From Pseudonocardia petroleophila (GTDB lineage: Bacteria > Actinomycetota > Actinomycetes > Mycobacteriales > Pseudonocardiaceae): DNA of 64,000 bases. Made by a program: the position numbers and the translations under genes. The stretch covers positions 3,975,501 to 4,039,500 of the forward strand of contig NZ_CP060131.1 of the NCBI RefSeq assembly GCF_014235185.1, in the 5' to 3' direction. Positions 1-7,750 of the stretch are shown here, piece by piece; within the stretch, counting starts at the first letter, position 1, and every line of letters begins with the position of its first letter. Under the pieces are notes generated by a model. That model did no database searches, had not been told where the DNA came from, and worked only from the letters and a program-made list of their open reading frames with translations.

Positions 1-549
1 GACGATCGTGATCAGTGCTTCGAGGAGGGAGAGGCGGCGGGCGCGCAGGGTCTCGGTCAGGCGCAGCCGGTCCTCGGGCGGCGCGGCACGAAGCGCCTCG
101 CGCAGCGGGCCGGCGTCGAGGGGGTTGAGTGATTCGAGACCGCGGCCGAGCCGCCACACCGAACCGCCGAGTGCATGGACCAGGCCGGTGTACTCGCCCT
201 TCACGTCGCCGGGGATGACGGCTCGCATGCCGAACCCGACCAGGCCGGTCACCATCCGCTTGGTGATCGAGGACTTCCCGATGCCGGGTTGCCCCTGGAC
301 CCATACGCCGGTGTTGGACACCAGGCCGGTGCGGAGCCACTGGGCCGGGTCCAGCCCGATCGGTTCGGCCGTGTGCAGGTGACGGCCGATGGGGACGCCG
401 CGGACGTCGGAACCGGAGGGGGTGGCGAAGGGGAACAGCCCACAGATCTGGCTGGTGGTGCCGGCGAACCGGTTGCCGGGTTCGACGTGGCCGGCGCGTC
501 CGCCTCCGGGGACGGCCCAGCCCCAGGAGCGGGGAACGGGTGCGGTCAT
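1..549 (-). CDS. VirB4/TraC-like conjugation ATPase, N-terminal part (runs off left edge)
   Basis: The first 183 codons of a larger protein are present and the reading frame is open to base 1, so the rest lies outside the window. A Walker A loop, GQPGIGKSS, is visible at about residues 85-93. It is preceded by an ICGLFPFA segment of the kind seen ahead of the P-loop in actinobacterial conjugative ATPases. Such ATPases energise type IV secretion-like DNA transfer at the membrane. The ATG start has a GAGGA ribosome site a few bases upstream, and the gene begins 12 bp after the SCO6880-family gene, in the same operon. The family assignment is inferred from the P-loop and context, since the ATPase C-terminal motifs are not visible. 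Confidence 0.7.
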   Translation of the reverse strand, partial: MTAPVPRSWGWAVPGGGRAGHVEPGNRFAGTTSQICGLFPFATPSGSDVRGVPIGRHLHTAEPIGLDPAQWLRTGLVSNTGVWVQGQPGIGKSSITKRMVTGLVGFGMRAVIPGDVKGEYTGLVHALGGSVWRLGRGLESLNPLDAGPLREALRAAPPEDRLRLTETLRARRLSLLEALITIV

Positions 550-561
550 GGTGGTCCTCTG

Positions 562-2052
562 TCAGCGTCCGCGTCGGTGGGTGATGAGGTCGGCGGGGTC
601 GATGCCCAGCCCGAGAGCGGCGGCGAAGCCGGCGGCCTGCGAGCCGCGGAGGCGTCGCAGGCGCAGTTTCGACTGGCCGGCACGTTGCTCGGTGTCGGCG
701 ACGGCGGCGGGGAGGTCGTCGTCGTGCAGGACCGTGGTGGTCACGTAGACGGTGAACCGGCCGACGCCGGCGCCCTCGGCCTCCTCGCGGGCGGATTGCA
801 GGGCGCGGCTGCGGTCGTCGCGCTCGCGCTGGGTCTCGTCGCGGCGGGTGCGTTCGGCCCAGGCCCGCCGGACCTGGCCAGAGGTGACCTCGTTCTCGAC
901 CTTCGCTGCGGCCTGAGCGGCGGGGTAGGGGTCGTAGAGCCAGGTGGTCCGTCGCGGGAACGGTCCGGGGGCGAGCAGCGGAGCGAGCACGGCCGGGCCC
1001 ACGGCCTGGCGCGGTGCTTCGCGCAGCGCCCAGCTGACCGACAGCCCGCCCTCGTGGCGGTAGCCGTCCCACTGCTCCTGCGCTGCGACCGGGCCGGCGT
1101 CGCGCCAGGCCAGGCCGTGGCCGGCCTCGTTCAGGCGGGCGATCTGCGGCCGGGCGTGCGGATCGAACGCGGCGCGGATGCGGCCGGTCAGCCACCCCGT
1201 GGACGCCCGGCCGAGGACGGCGACGCCGCAGGCGGCGAGCTGGTTCTCGATGCCAGGCAGCCAGCGTCCTATCTCGACCGCGGAGGCCAGGAGGTCGACG
1301 GGCTTGGGGGTGGCGCGTGCGGGGTCGAGACAGACGGAGACGCGGGTGTCGACCTCGGCGCTACTGGTGGGGGTGAGGGCGACGAGCTCGTCGAGGATGC
1401 GACGAGCGACGGCGGGCGCGGTGGGATCGAGTGCGCGGGCGACGTGATCGCGGACTGTCGTGCCGCCGGCGGGGGCGGTGTCGACGGTGACGGCGATGTG
1501 TCGGATGAGGGGGAGGTGGCCGAGGTCGGCGAGCAGTGCGCCCCAGGAGGCGACCCACTGGTCGGTCTGCTCGGGGTCGGCGAGGTCGAGGCCGACGGGG
1601 GAGCAGCGCAGGACAGCGGTGAGGGTGCCGGTGCGGCGGTGCCACAGCAGGGCGTGTCGTCCGCCGCGGCCGTCGTCGACGTCGACGGGCTGCAGGGGTG
1701 CCAGGACGCCCGGCAGGTCGGCGCCGCGGGGGTGCTCGGTCAGGACGCCACCGGAGAGCTCGGTCCACCCCGCGGCGCGGGCGCGGTAGAACCGCGCCCG
1801 CCGGGTGACGACATCGACCAGGCTGATCCCACCGATCCGGATCACCAGCGCGGCGATCACGGCAGCGCTGACCCCGGCCAGCGGGAGGGCCGCGACGGGC
1901 AGAGCGGAGACGGCGAAGAGCGGAGCGAGGACGGCGACGAGGAGGATGACGGTGGACGGCGTGGACAATGCGCCGATGCCCCAGCCGCGCTCAGCTCGCC
2001 AGTTGCCGTAGAGCCTCGGCCGGTCCTCGCGTGTGGTCGGGTCGGCGGTCAT
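562..2052 (-). CDS. SCO6880-family conjugation protein
   Basis: A protein of 496 residues. Two hydrophobic segments near the N-terminus (roughly residues 25-70) are followed by a long, mostly soluble region rich in charged and Ala residues. This architecture and the neighbours match the SCO6880 family found in actinobacterial integrative conjugative elements, thought to be a membrane-anchored part of the transfer apparatus (family knowledge; the biochemical role is unknown). The start is the ATG at 2050-2052, which overlaps the stop of the upstream membrane protein (ATGA). A longer reading frame upstream runs antisense to nothing credible and was rejected. It precedes the VirB4-like ATPase by 12 bp. 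Confidence 0.72.
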   Translation of the reverse strand: MTADPTTREDRPRLYGNWRAERGWGIGALSTPSTVILLVAVLAPLFAVSALPVAALPLAGVSAAVIAALVIRIGGISLVDVVTRRARFYRARAAGWTELSGGVLTEHPRGADLPGVLAPLQPVDVDDGRGGRHALLWHRRTGTLTAVLRCSPVGLDLADPEQTDQWVASWGALLADLGHLPLIRHIAVTVDTAPAGGTTVRDHVARALDPTAPAVARRILDELVALTPTSSAEVDTRVSVCLDPARATPKPVDLLASAVEIGRWLPGIENQLAACGVAVLGRASTGWLTGRIRAAFDPHARPQIARLNEAGHGLAWRDAGPVAAQEQWDGYRHEGGLSVSWALREAPRQAVGPAVLAPLLAPGPFPRRTTWLYDPYPAAQAAAKVENEVTSGQVRRAWAERTRRDETQRERDDRSRALQSAREEAEGAGVGRFTVYVTTTVLHDDDLPAAVADTEQRAGQSKLRLRRLRGSQAAGFAAALGLGIDPADLITHRRGR

Positions 2053-3173
2053 GGCGTCGAGTCCTGCTCGTGCTCGCCGATGATCTGGTCGCCCGCCTTC
2101 TTGGCCGCCCCGGCGACCGCGGTGGCCGCGACCGCTGCGCCGGCGACTGCTGCTCCGCCGGCTGCGGCCGAGGAGGCCGCTCCGCTGGGCGGGTAGCTGC
2201 CCTGGACCGGGACGCTGCCCGGGCCCGTCGCGTCGACGGCGGCAGCTCGTTCGACGGACGCGGCTCGACCGTAGCCGTTGTTCATCGCCACGGCTCCGGC
2301 AGCGCCGAGGAATCCGGACCCGGCTCCGCCTCCGCCGCCGATCTGGGTGCCGGTCCAGGAGAAGAACTTCAGCAGGACCGGCATAGCGATGACTGCGAGG
2401 AGCAGCACCATGATGCCGGTGATCATCGTGGCGACGTTGCCGTCGTCGCTGGCGCTCGGTGAGGACAGGTAGGAGAAGCCGATGTAGTAGACGAACGCCG
2501 CGGCCGGCTTGTAGGCGACCATCGCAATCAGCCACACCAGCAGCCGGTCCAGCCAGCCGCGGGTGGAATGGGTCAGGGACCCGGACGCGGCGAGCGGCAG
2601 CATCGCAGCGAGCACGAGGAGCCCGGCCTGGCGCATCGCCATCAGCACCCACTGCACCAGCGACAACACCGCGGCGATCAGCGAGACGAGCAGCACAAGG
2701 AACGTGGAGTCACCCTCGAGCAGCACGTCCCGCATCAGGAGCGCGAAGTTGCTCGCGGCGCCGTCGAGCAACCGGCTGGCGACAACATCTCCGGCGCGCA
2801 ACGCGCCCTGCAGCGTGACCAGCCCCAGCGCGGACACGACTGCATAGCGCAGCAGCCCGGTCGCGACCATGACAAGCGGTTCGCCCTTGCGGGACAGGAT
2901 CAGCCGGATCGACTGCACCAGCACCCCGCCGACCAGCATGATCAGGACGAGGTCGCGGGTCATGCCCTGTGCGGCGACGACAGCGGGATCGAGCGGGTCG
3001 ACGCTCTCGGTCTCCACCCACCAGGTGGCGGTGGTGACGACCAGCTCGGCGGTGCTGCGGGCGACCTCGGCGACGATGCCCTCGAACGCGGACTCGATCG
3101 CAGCACCGGCCTGACAGCCTAGGTCGAAGGTCCCGCACTCCTGCGACGGCGCCTGGGCCAAGGCGGCGGTCAC
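2049..3173 (-). CDS. TrbL/VirB6-like polytopic membrane protein
   Basis: A protein of 374 residues with about six hydrophobic helices between residues 70 and 270, and a C-terminal tail rich in Gly, Ala and Val. The N-terminal segment (after MTAALAQAPSQECG) contains cysteines and reads like an extracytoplasmic lead before the first helix. The topology and position match the VirB6/TrbL channel component of conjugation systems. It overlaps both neighbours by 4 bp, so it is translationally coupled to the lipoprotein upstream and the SCO6880-family gene downstream. The low-complexity Ala-rich tail is typical of actinobacterial versions. Sequence similarity to TrbL proper cannot be tested here. Confidence 0.68.
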   Translation of the reverse strand: MTAALAQAPSQECGTFDLGCQAGAAIESAFEGIVAEVARSTAELVVTTATWWVETESVDPLDPAVVAAQGMTRDLVLIMLVGGVLVQSIRLILSRKGEPLVMVATGLLRYAVVSALGLVTLQGALRAGDVVASRLLDGAASNFALLMRDVLLEGDSTFLVLLVSLIAAVLSLVQWVLMAMRQAGLLVLAAMLPLAASGSLTHSTRGWLDRLLVWLIAMVAYKPAAAFVYYIGFSYLSSPSASDDGNVATMITGIMVLLLAVIAMPVLLKFFSWTGTQIGGGGGAGSGFLGAAGAVAMNNGYGRAASVERAAAVDATGPGSVPVQGSYPPSGAASSAAAGGAAVAGAAVAATAVAGAAKKAGDQIIGEHEQDSTP

Positions 3174-3757
3174 GGCGTCGGTCCGAGCAGCGCGTAGCCG
3201 GTGGTGTCGGGCTGCAGGGACGGCCGTCGGGCCGGCACCTGCAGCTGCCAGTCCTGCCCGTACCAGCGCAGCGTCGCGTCCACCCGTGAGAGCCCGCCCC
3301 GACTGCGGGCCTGCGGGGTGTCCGCGAGCAGGGATACAACCACGTGGTCGCCGGCGGGATCACCGGCGATGACGCGGTAGTGCAGAGAGACCGGTGTCAG
3401 GTCGTCCGCAGTGGGGGAGTCGGGCAGGGGGAGCGCGGAGTCCAACGAGGCCTGCGCGTCGTCGATGTCACCGAAGCACTGCTCGGCCAGCGTCGGGCCG
3501 GAGATCGCGGCGCCGGCTGCCGCGGTGATCCGCGGGCTGATGTGGCTTGCGGCCAACGCCGCCCCGAGAGCGTCGTGGCTGAACCCCGACGCCCGTGCGC
3601 CGTCGACTCGGAACGGGCCGTGGCGGAGCGACTGCGCGGCGACGCCACCGGGCACGGCCACCAGGGCGACCTGCTCGAACCGGATGCTCTCGCTCGGGGG
3701 GCCGGTGCAGGCGACGGCGGCGAGGAGGATGGCGAGCGCGGTGATCGAGCGCTTCAC
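3170..3757 (-). CDS. Conjugation-module lipoprotein
   Basis: A protein of 195 residues. A short basic N-terminus (VKRS) is followed by a hydrophobic stretch and a lipobox ending AAVAC at about residue 17, so it is probably an exported lipoprotein. The mature part has no motif I recognise; it contains a predicted beta-rich C-terminal region with a WYGQDWQL segment. The chosen start is the GTG at 3755-3757, which overlaps the stop of the preceding small membrane protein; the longer open frame lacks a signal sequence at its N-terminus. In a conjugation operon such lipoproteins often act in cell-surface assembly, but here that is inference from position only. Confidence 0.6.
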   Translation of the reverse strand: MKRSITALAILLAAVACTGPPSESIRFEQVALVAVPGGVAAQSLRHGPFRVDGARASGFSHDALGAALAASHISPRITAAAGAAISGPTLAEQCFGDIDDAQASLDSALPLPDSPTADDLTPVSLHYRVIAGDPAGDHVVVSLLADTPQARSRGGLSRVDATLRWYGQDWQLQVPARRPSLQPDTTGYALLGPTP

Positions 3758-4026
3758 AGCTGGAACGCCCCCACCAGCAGCGCCGCGACGGAGGCCAAAG
3801 CGAGCCCGCCGATCACCCAGGCCCCACCGACGAGTCCCTCGTAGGCGGTGGCGGAGCGGTTCCGCCGTCCGATGATGATCATCAGGGCGCAGACGAGGAT
3901 GCCTAGGACGCCGGAGACGAGGACGCCCCACTTGAGCCAGCCCAGGAGGTCGCCGGCGAGGGCGTCGAGGCCGGGTGGCGCGATCGGCGCCGGGTCCGGC
4001 ACCGCAGAGGTTCGTTGAGAGCGCAT
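3754..4026 (-). CDS. Small two-helix membrane protein, possible VirB2/pilin-like subunit
   Basis: A protein of 90 residues with a Pro-rich N-terminus and two hydrophobic helices (about residues 33-53 and 65-88) separated by a short basic loop, GRRNRSA. Size and topology resemble VirB2/TrbC-type pilin subunits or the small membrane proteins at the head of actinobacterial transfer operons. No sequence signature confirms this. The ATG at 4024-4026 was chosen because a GAAGGAG ribosome site sits 8 bp upstream; a longer open frame exists. It overlaps the lipoprotein gene by 4 bp. Confidence 0.55.
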   Translation of the reverse strand: MRSQRTSAVPDPAPIAPPGLDALAGDLLGWLKWGVLVSGVLGILVCALMIIIGRRNRSATAYEGLVGGAWVIGGLALASVAALLVGAFQL

Positions 4027-4028
4027 GG

Positions 4029-4577
4029 TCAGGGACTCCTTCTCGGGATCGGTACGGGGCCGCTGCGAACCGGCGCCGCGCGGTGAGGAGCGAGGGGCGA
4101 GATGCCCAGGGGGAGGCCGGTCACGTCGCACACAGCGCGGGCGGCGTCGGCGTAGCGACGCAGTGCGCGCGGCACCTCGCCGCGGGGGACGGCGAGCAGG
4201 CCGCGGACCTCGTCGAGTGGCGAGGTGAGGTCGCGCCAGCGCCGGATGTAGGGGAGCACCACGATCGCGGCGGTGTGCGGCTCGAGCAGCCGGAGCCGAG
4301 CACTGACGGGGCGGCTCGGTCCGGAGGCGTCCGCGGAGGTGACGGCGAGGACGGGCCGGATGCCGCTGGTCGAGATGATCAGTTGCGCGGCTCGGCCGGC
4401 ACGCACCAGTGAGTCACCGGTGGCGCGGCAGACCAGGACGTCAACCGGCCGTCCGACGAACACACCCCGATCCGTCGCGCCGATCGCAGTGGCCAGGTTC
4501 GTCGTTCCGACGCCGCCGGCGACCCCGGCCACCGACCGGCGTACTGCCCCGCGGGCCGATCCGTTCGTAGGTTCCAC
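4029..4577 (-). CDS. ParA/CpaE-like P-loop protein of the conjugation module
   Basis: A protein of 182 residues. The motif GVAGGVGTTNLA near residue 20 resembles the deviant Walker A loop (GGVGTT) of MinD/ParA/CpaE-type ATPases, although the usual leading lysine is replaced by alanine. The protein is shorter than a typical ParA, and I see no clear Walker A' or Walker B. It may be a degenerate family member or a transfer-specific accessory protein. The start is the GTG at 4575-4577, with GGAGG a few bases upstream. It is the first gene of the minus-strand operon and ends 2 bp before the small membrane protein. Confidence 0.5.
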   Translation of the reverse strand: MEPTNGSARGAVRRSVAGVAGGVGTTNLATAIGATDRGVFVGRPVDVLVCRATGDSLVRAGRAAQLIISTSGIRPVLAVTSADASGPSRPVSARLRLLEPHTAAIVVLPYIRRWRDLTSPLDEVRGLLAVPRGEVPRALRRYADAARAVCDVTGLPLGISPLAPHRAAPVRSGPVPIPRRSP

Positions 4578-4877
4578 GCTCTCGCCTCCACTGCTGGTGG
4601 GCGTAGCGCACATCCCGCCATGTGCGGCTGCGTGGTCGGGCGTGGCTGATGCGTGGTCCCGAAGGCGGAGCAGCGGTCCGGGGCCGACCACAGGTCAACC
4701 ACGCTGGTCAGGATCGTTCGCGCGGCAGCGATGACTCCGCAGATCGGGCGCGCGCGGTGCCTTGACGAGGAACGCACGCCAAGAGGACAGAGGGTCGTGC
4801 ATGGTGAGAGTGCCAACAACGGCTTGGGCTTCAAGTTCGGCCATGACGGACGGGTCCGTCTTGAAGGATCCGTTGAG
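4578..4877. other. Non-coding junction between conjugation module and catabolic cargo
   Basis: About 300 bp lie between the first gene of the conjugation operon and the end of the CitE-like gene. I see no credible gene: the short open frames are not protein-like and lack ribosome sites. A perfect inverted repeat, GACGGAC-GG-GTCCGTC, sits at 4845-4860, just beyond the CitE-like stop. It could be a weak terminator for the minus-strand operon or an operator. The promoter of the conjugation operon should lie here, but I cannot point to clear boxes. Confidence 0.5.
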
Positions 4878-5717
4878 CTAAGTCTTCGACAGGCGTAGCG
4901 CAGTCGTCGCGTCGGCTTCGTGCGTAAGACGCAGGATCTCGCGGGCGCGGGCGAGGACAGGTGCGTCGACCATGCGCCCGCGGAACCGGAACACCCCGGG
5001 CTGCCCGGCGGCGGCAGCGAGTACGTCTTCGGCCTGCGATATCTCGTCGTCGCCGGGGCGGAAGGCGGCCCGGACGACGGCGATCTGCACCGGGTGGATG
5101 CACGCCTTGGCCGCGTACCCGGCAGCGGCCGCATCGGCACTGTCCGCGGCGAGCAGGTCGAGATCGTCGAGGGCGACGAGCACTGTGTCGATCGGGGCGA
5201 CGCCGGCTGCGCGGGCGGCGTAGAGGATGCGGGTGCGCGCCTCGGCCAGGGCGGGGCGGTAGGTGCCGTCGGGGGCGCGCCCGGATCGCCCGCCGAGGTC
5301 GGCGAGCAGGTCCTCGCTGCCCCACATGAGGCCGACGCTGGTCGACGCCGCCGCGATCCGGGGCGCCTCGAGGACGCCGCGTGCGGTCTCGCACAGGGCG
5401 ACGACCGGGTGCGGGCCTAATGCCTCGACGTCCTCGGGGCGCTGCGCCATCGGCAGCATCAGCGTCACGTCGGGGAACGCGGCGAGCGCGGCGACGTCGG
5501 CAGCGTGCCACGGGGTGCCGGTGGCGTTGACGCGGACGACGACGGCGGCGGGGTCGAGATCGGCCAGCCCGCGCATCACGGCGGCGCGGGCCGCGTCCTT
5601 GGCGTCCGGGGCGACGGCATCCTCCAGGTCGAGAACCACCGCGTCCGACGCCGCGGCGGCCCTGGCGTAGCGGTCGGGGCGGTCCCCGGGGCAGAACAGC
5701 AGCGCCGGCCCCTTCAC
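4878..5717 (-). CDS. CitE-like HpcH/HpaI aldolase/citrate lyase family protein
   Basis: A protein of 279 residues, the usual length for CitE-like (beta-methylmalyl/malyl-CoA lyase-related) TIM barrels. The N-terminal LLFCPGDRPDRYARA, the VVLDLEDAV metal-site segment near residue 30 and the glutamate/arginine segment VVALCETARGV near residue 106 are family hallmarks. The family cleaves or forms (S)-malyl- or citramalyl-CoA-type thioesters using Mg2+. It overlaps by 4 bp the mesaconyl-C4-CoA hydratase-like gene. That pair is commonly found together: the hydratase makes the hydroxyacyl-CoA which the lyase then splits. Substrate inferred, not seen. It is the last gene of the short minus-strand operon controlled from operator 1. 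Confidence 0.82.
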   Translation of the reverse strand: MKGPALLFCPGDRPDRYARAAAASDAVVLDLEDAVAPDAKDAARAAVMRGLADLDPAAVVVRVNATGTPWHAADVAALAAFPDVTLMLPMAQRPEDVEALGPHPVVALCETARGVLEAPRIAAASTSVGLMWGSEDLLADLGGRSGRAPDGTYRPALAEARTRILYAARAAGVAPIDTVLVALDDLDLLAADSADAAAAGYAAKACIHPVQIAVVRAAFRPGDDEISQAEDVLAAAAGQPGVFRFRGRMVDAPVLARAREILRLTHEADATTALRLSKT

Positions 5718-6598
5718 GACTGCTTACCTTCGAAGCGCACGGAGGCGGTGAGCGATGGCGCGGCCCCCTGCGCAGCCACCACGATCTCGGCCCCGTCGGC
5801 GGCGGGCGATCCGGTTGCCACGACCGTTTCCGGGCTGAACGTCGGCCGGACCAGTCGGTAGGCGAACTCTGCGACGCGGGCGCCGGGGGAGTGCAGGCGC
5901 GGCAGCTCCAGGGCGAGGAGCGCGAGCAGCGGGCCGTGGACCACCAGGTCGGGGTAGCCCTCGACGCCCGTGGCGTAGGGGGTGTCGTAGTGGATGCGGT
6001 GGCCGTTGTAGGTCAGGGCGCTGAACCGGGAGAGCAGCACGGGGCCGGTCTGCAGGGTGCGCTGCCAGGCACCGGCGGGTGCGGGCCCACCGCTCTCGGG
6101 ACGCGGTGTCGTGCGCCGTGGGGCGCCGTCGGGCTCCGAGCGGTAGACGACGTCCTGTTCCTCGACGGCGACGGGCGCGCCGTCGGCGGAGAGCTCGTGG
6201 CGGACGGTGACGAACGCCATCTCCCCGCTGCGGCCGGTCTTGGTCGTGACCGCGGTGACCGAGGACCGGGCGTGCAGCACCGACCCGTGGGGGATCTCCC
6301 CGGACAGCTGCAGGCGCCCGCCGGCGAACATCCGCCGGCGGCCCGGGATCGGTGGCAGGAAGGGCCCGTGCGCGGGGTGGCCGTCCTCGCCGATCTCCGC
6401 GGTGGCCGGGTGGTCGAGGAGGGTGAACCAGTGCCACATCGGCGGCAGCGGTGCGCCGGCGTCGAGGGCGGGCGGTGCGGCGTCGATCAGGGCGGCGAAG
6501 GCCGCCGACGACCACGGGTCGACGCGGCGCGACGTCTCGACCGCGGGCGGGGCCCAGTGGGCCAGGTGATCGGCCAGTGCGGTGGCGCTGTCGGGCAC
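5714..6598 (-). CDS. FAS1-like/mesaconyl-C4-CoA hydratase-type hot-dog dehydratase
   Basis: A protein of 294 residues with the double hot-dog length of HTD2/mesaconyl-C4-CoA hydratase-like proteins. Visible family features are MWHWFTLLDHP near residue 53, a GRRRMFAGGR segment, and RFSALTYNGHRIHYD near residue 190, where the NxHRIHYD motif carries the hydratase His/Asp. It would hydrate or dehydrate an acyl-CoA double bond in the cytoplasm. The GTG start at 6596-6598 has GGAGGAACC directly upstream. It is coupled to the CitE-like gene by a 4-bp overlap. Its promoter appears to be the minus-strand promoter that overlaps operator 1. Confidence 0.78.
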   Translation of the reverse strand: MPDSATALADHLAHWAPPAVETSRRVDPWSSAAFAALIDAAPPALDAGAPLPPMWHWFTLLDHPATAEIGEDGHPAHGPFLPPIPGRRRMFAGGRLQLSGEIPHGSVLHARSSVTAVTTKTGRSGEMAFVTVRHELSADGAPVAVEEQDVVYRSEPDGAPRRTTPRPESGGPAPAGAWQRTLQTGPVLLSRFSALTYNGHRIHYDTPYATGVEGYPDLVVHGPLLALLALELPRLHSPGARVAEFAYRLVRPTFSPETVVATGSPAADGAEIVVAAQGAAPSLTASVRFEGKQS

Positions 6599-6703
6599 GG
6601 TTCCTCCTCGCAGGGCGGTCAGACCATCGACCCAGTGGTCCGACGCGGCGAGCTGTCGAGATGGTGACGGCCGAACACCGGTGTCTGGTGCGAAGCAAAG
6701 TCT

Positions 6704-6716
6704 TTCACTAGGCTAA
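6704..6716 (-). promoter_or_regulatory. Operator site 1 (TTAAC-N3-GTTAA family), divergent promoter region
   Basis: Read on the minus strand the site is TTAGC-CTA-GTGAA, and its first T is also the last base of the hexamer TATAGT, a good -10 box. The same geometry recurs at sites 2, 3 and 4. It would let a repressor block transcription of the hydratase/CitE operon. The 327-bp gap between that operon and the SDR gene (6599-6925) holds no other gene. The plus-strand promoter of the SDR/P450 operon presumably also lies in it, but I cannot assign its boxes. Confidence 0.65.
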
Positions 6717-6925
6717 CTATATCGCTAGTGGTGCGAGGAGCTCTCGTGACGCGGACGACGTCCGCGTCCGAGAGCGCCGGCAACGGGCGAGCGGGAGGTG
6801 GTTCGTCGTCCCCTGGCGTCGGGTCGCAGCGTGACAGCGCGTTCACCCGCAGACGGGTTGGAGCGCCGAGAGGGCCATCCGGACGATCCGGAACCCCGTC
6901 CGTCGGACGAGATGTGGAGAGTGAC

Positions 6926-7750
6926 ATGAGGTACCTGATCACCGGAGCCGCGAGCGGGATCGGTGCGGCCGTTGCCCGACTGGCTGCTGAACGCTCCGGC
7001 GCCGCCGAGGAATCGTCGTTCGTCCTGGTCGATCGCAATGCTGAACGTCTCGATGAGCTCGCCGGCGAGCTCACCGCGCAGGGGGCGCACTGTCTGCCGG
7101 TGGTCGCCGATCTGGCCGACGCGGAATCACCGTCGAAGGTCGTGGCGGCGGCGATCACGGAGTTCGGCGGGCTCGACGTGGTGGTGAGCAACGCCGGCGC
7201 AGCGGCGATCGGCGGCCTGGAGCAGCTCGATCTCGAGGGCTTCGAGCGGACGTTCGCGGTGAACACCCGCGCCACGTGGTTGCTGGCCAAGGCCGCCCAT
7301 CCTGCGCTGCGCGAGTCCCGCGGTGCTCTGGTCGCCACCGCGTCGATCTCGGCGCAGTTCCCGACCCCACCGATGGGTGCGTACAGCGCGAGCAAGGCGG
7401 CGCTGCTCATGCTCGTGCGACAGATGGCGCTCGAGTGGGGACCCGACGGAATCCGCTGCAACTGCGTCTCCCCGGGGCCCACTGACACCGGCCTGACCCG
7501 CGCGGCGTTCGGAGATACCGCGAGCGACGCCGCTCGCGAGAACCGCGCGTACCGCACCGGGATGATCCCGCTCCGCCGGATCGGTGATCCGACCGACGTC
7601 GCCGAGGCCGTCCTCTTCCTGGCGGGTCCGCACGCGCGGCAGATCACCGGCGTGGACCTGCCGGTCGATGGAGGCATCTCGCTGGCGATCATGCCGATCG
7701 CGGGTGGGGTTCCGGGCTACCGTCCGGAACCGCGGCCGGTGGGTACGTGA
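6926..7750 (+). CDS. Short-chain dehydrogenase/reductase (SDR)
   Basis: A protein of 274 residues, a classical SDR. The N-terminal TGAASGIG cofactor loop, a VSNAGAA motif, and the catalytic YSASK with Tyr153 and Lys157 are all visible. The end carries a typical TGVDLPVDGG segment followed by a 20-residue extension. It would oxidise an alcohol or reduce a ketone with NAD(P). The ATG at 6926 has GGAGAG a few bases upstream; a longer open frame upstream is discounted because the Rossmann fold begins immediately at this ATG (MRYLITGAASG). Its TGA overlaps the start of the P450 gene, so the two are co-translated. It is a plausible dehydrogenase for the hydroxylated P450 product. Confidence 0.85.
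   Translation: MRYLITGAASGIGAAVARLAAERSGAAEESSFVLVDRNAERLDELAGELTAQGAHCLPVVADLADAESPSKVVAAAITEFGGLDVVVSNAGAAAIGGLEQLDLEGFERTFAVNTRATWLLAKAAHPALRESRGALVATASISAQFPTPPMGAYSASKAALLMLVRQMALEWGPDGIRCNCVSPGPTDTGLTRAAFGDTASDAARENRAYRTGMIPLRRIGDPTDVAEAVLFLAGPHARQITGVDLPVDGGISLAIMPIAGGVPGYRPEPRPVGT

Noticed and set aside
175..2196. A 673-residue plus-strand open frame rich in Gly, Ala and Asp
   Set aside because: It lies antisense to the SCO6880-family and membrane-protein genes, has low-complexity composition and no ribosome site; it is a GC-driven shadow.
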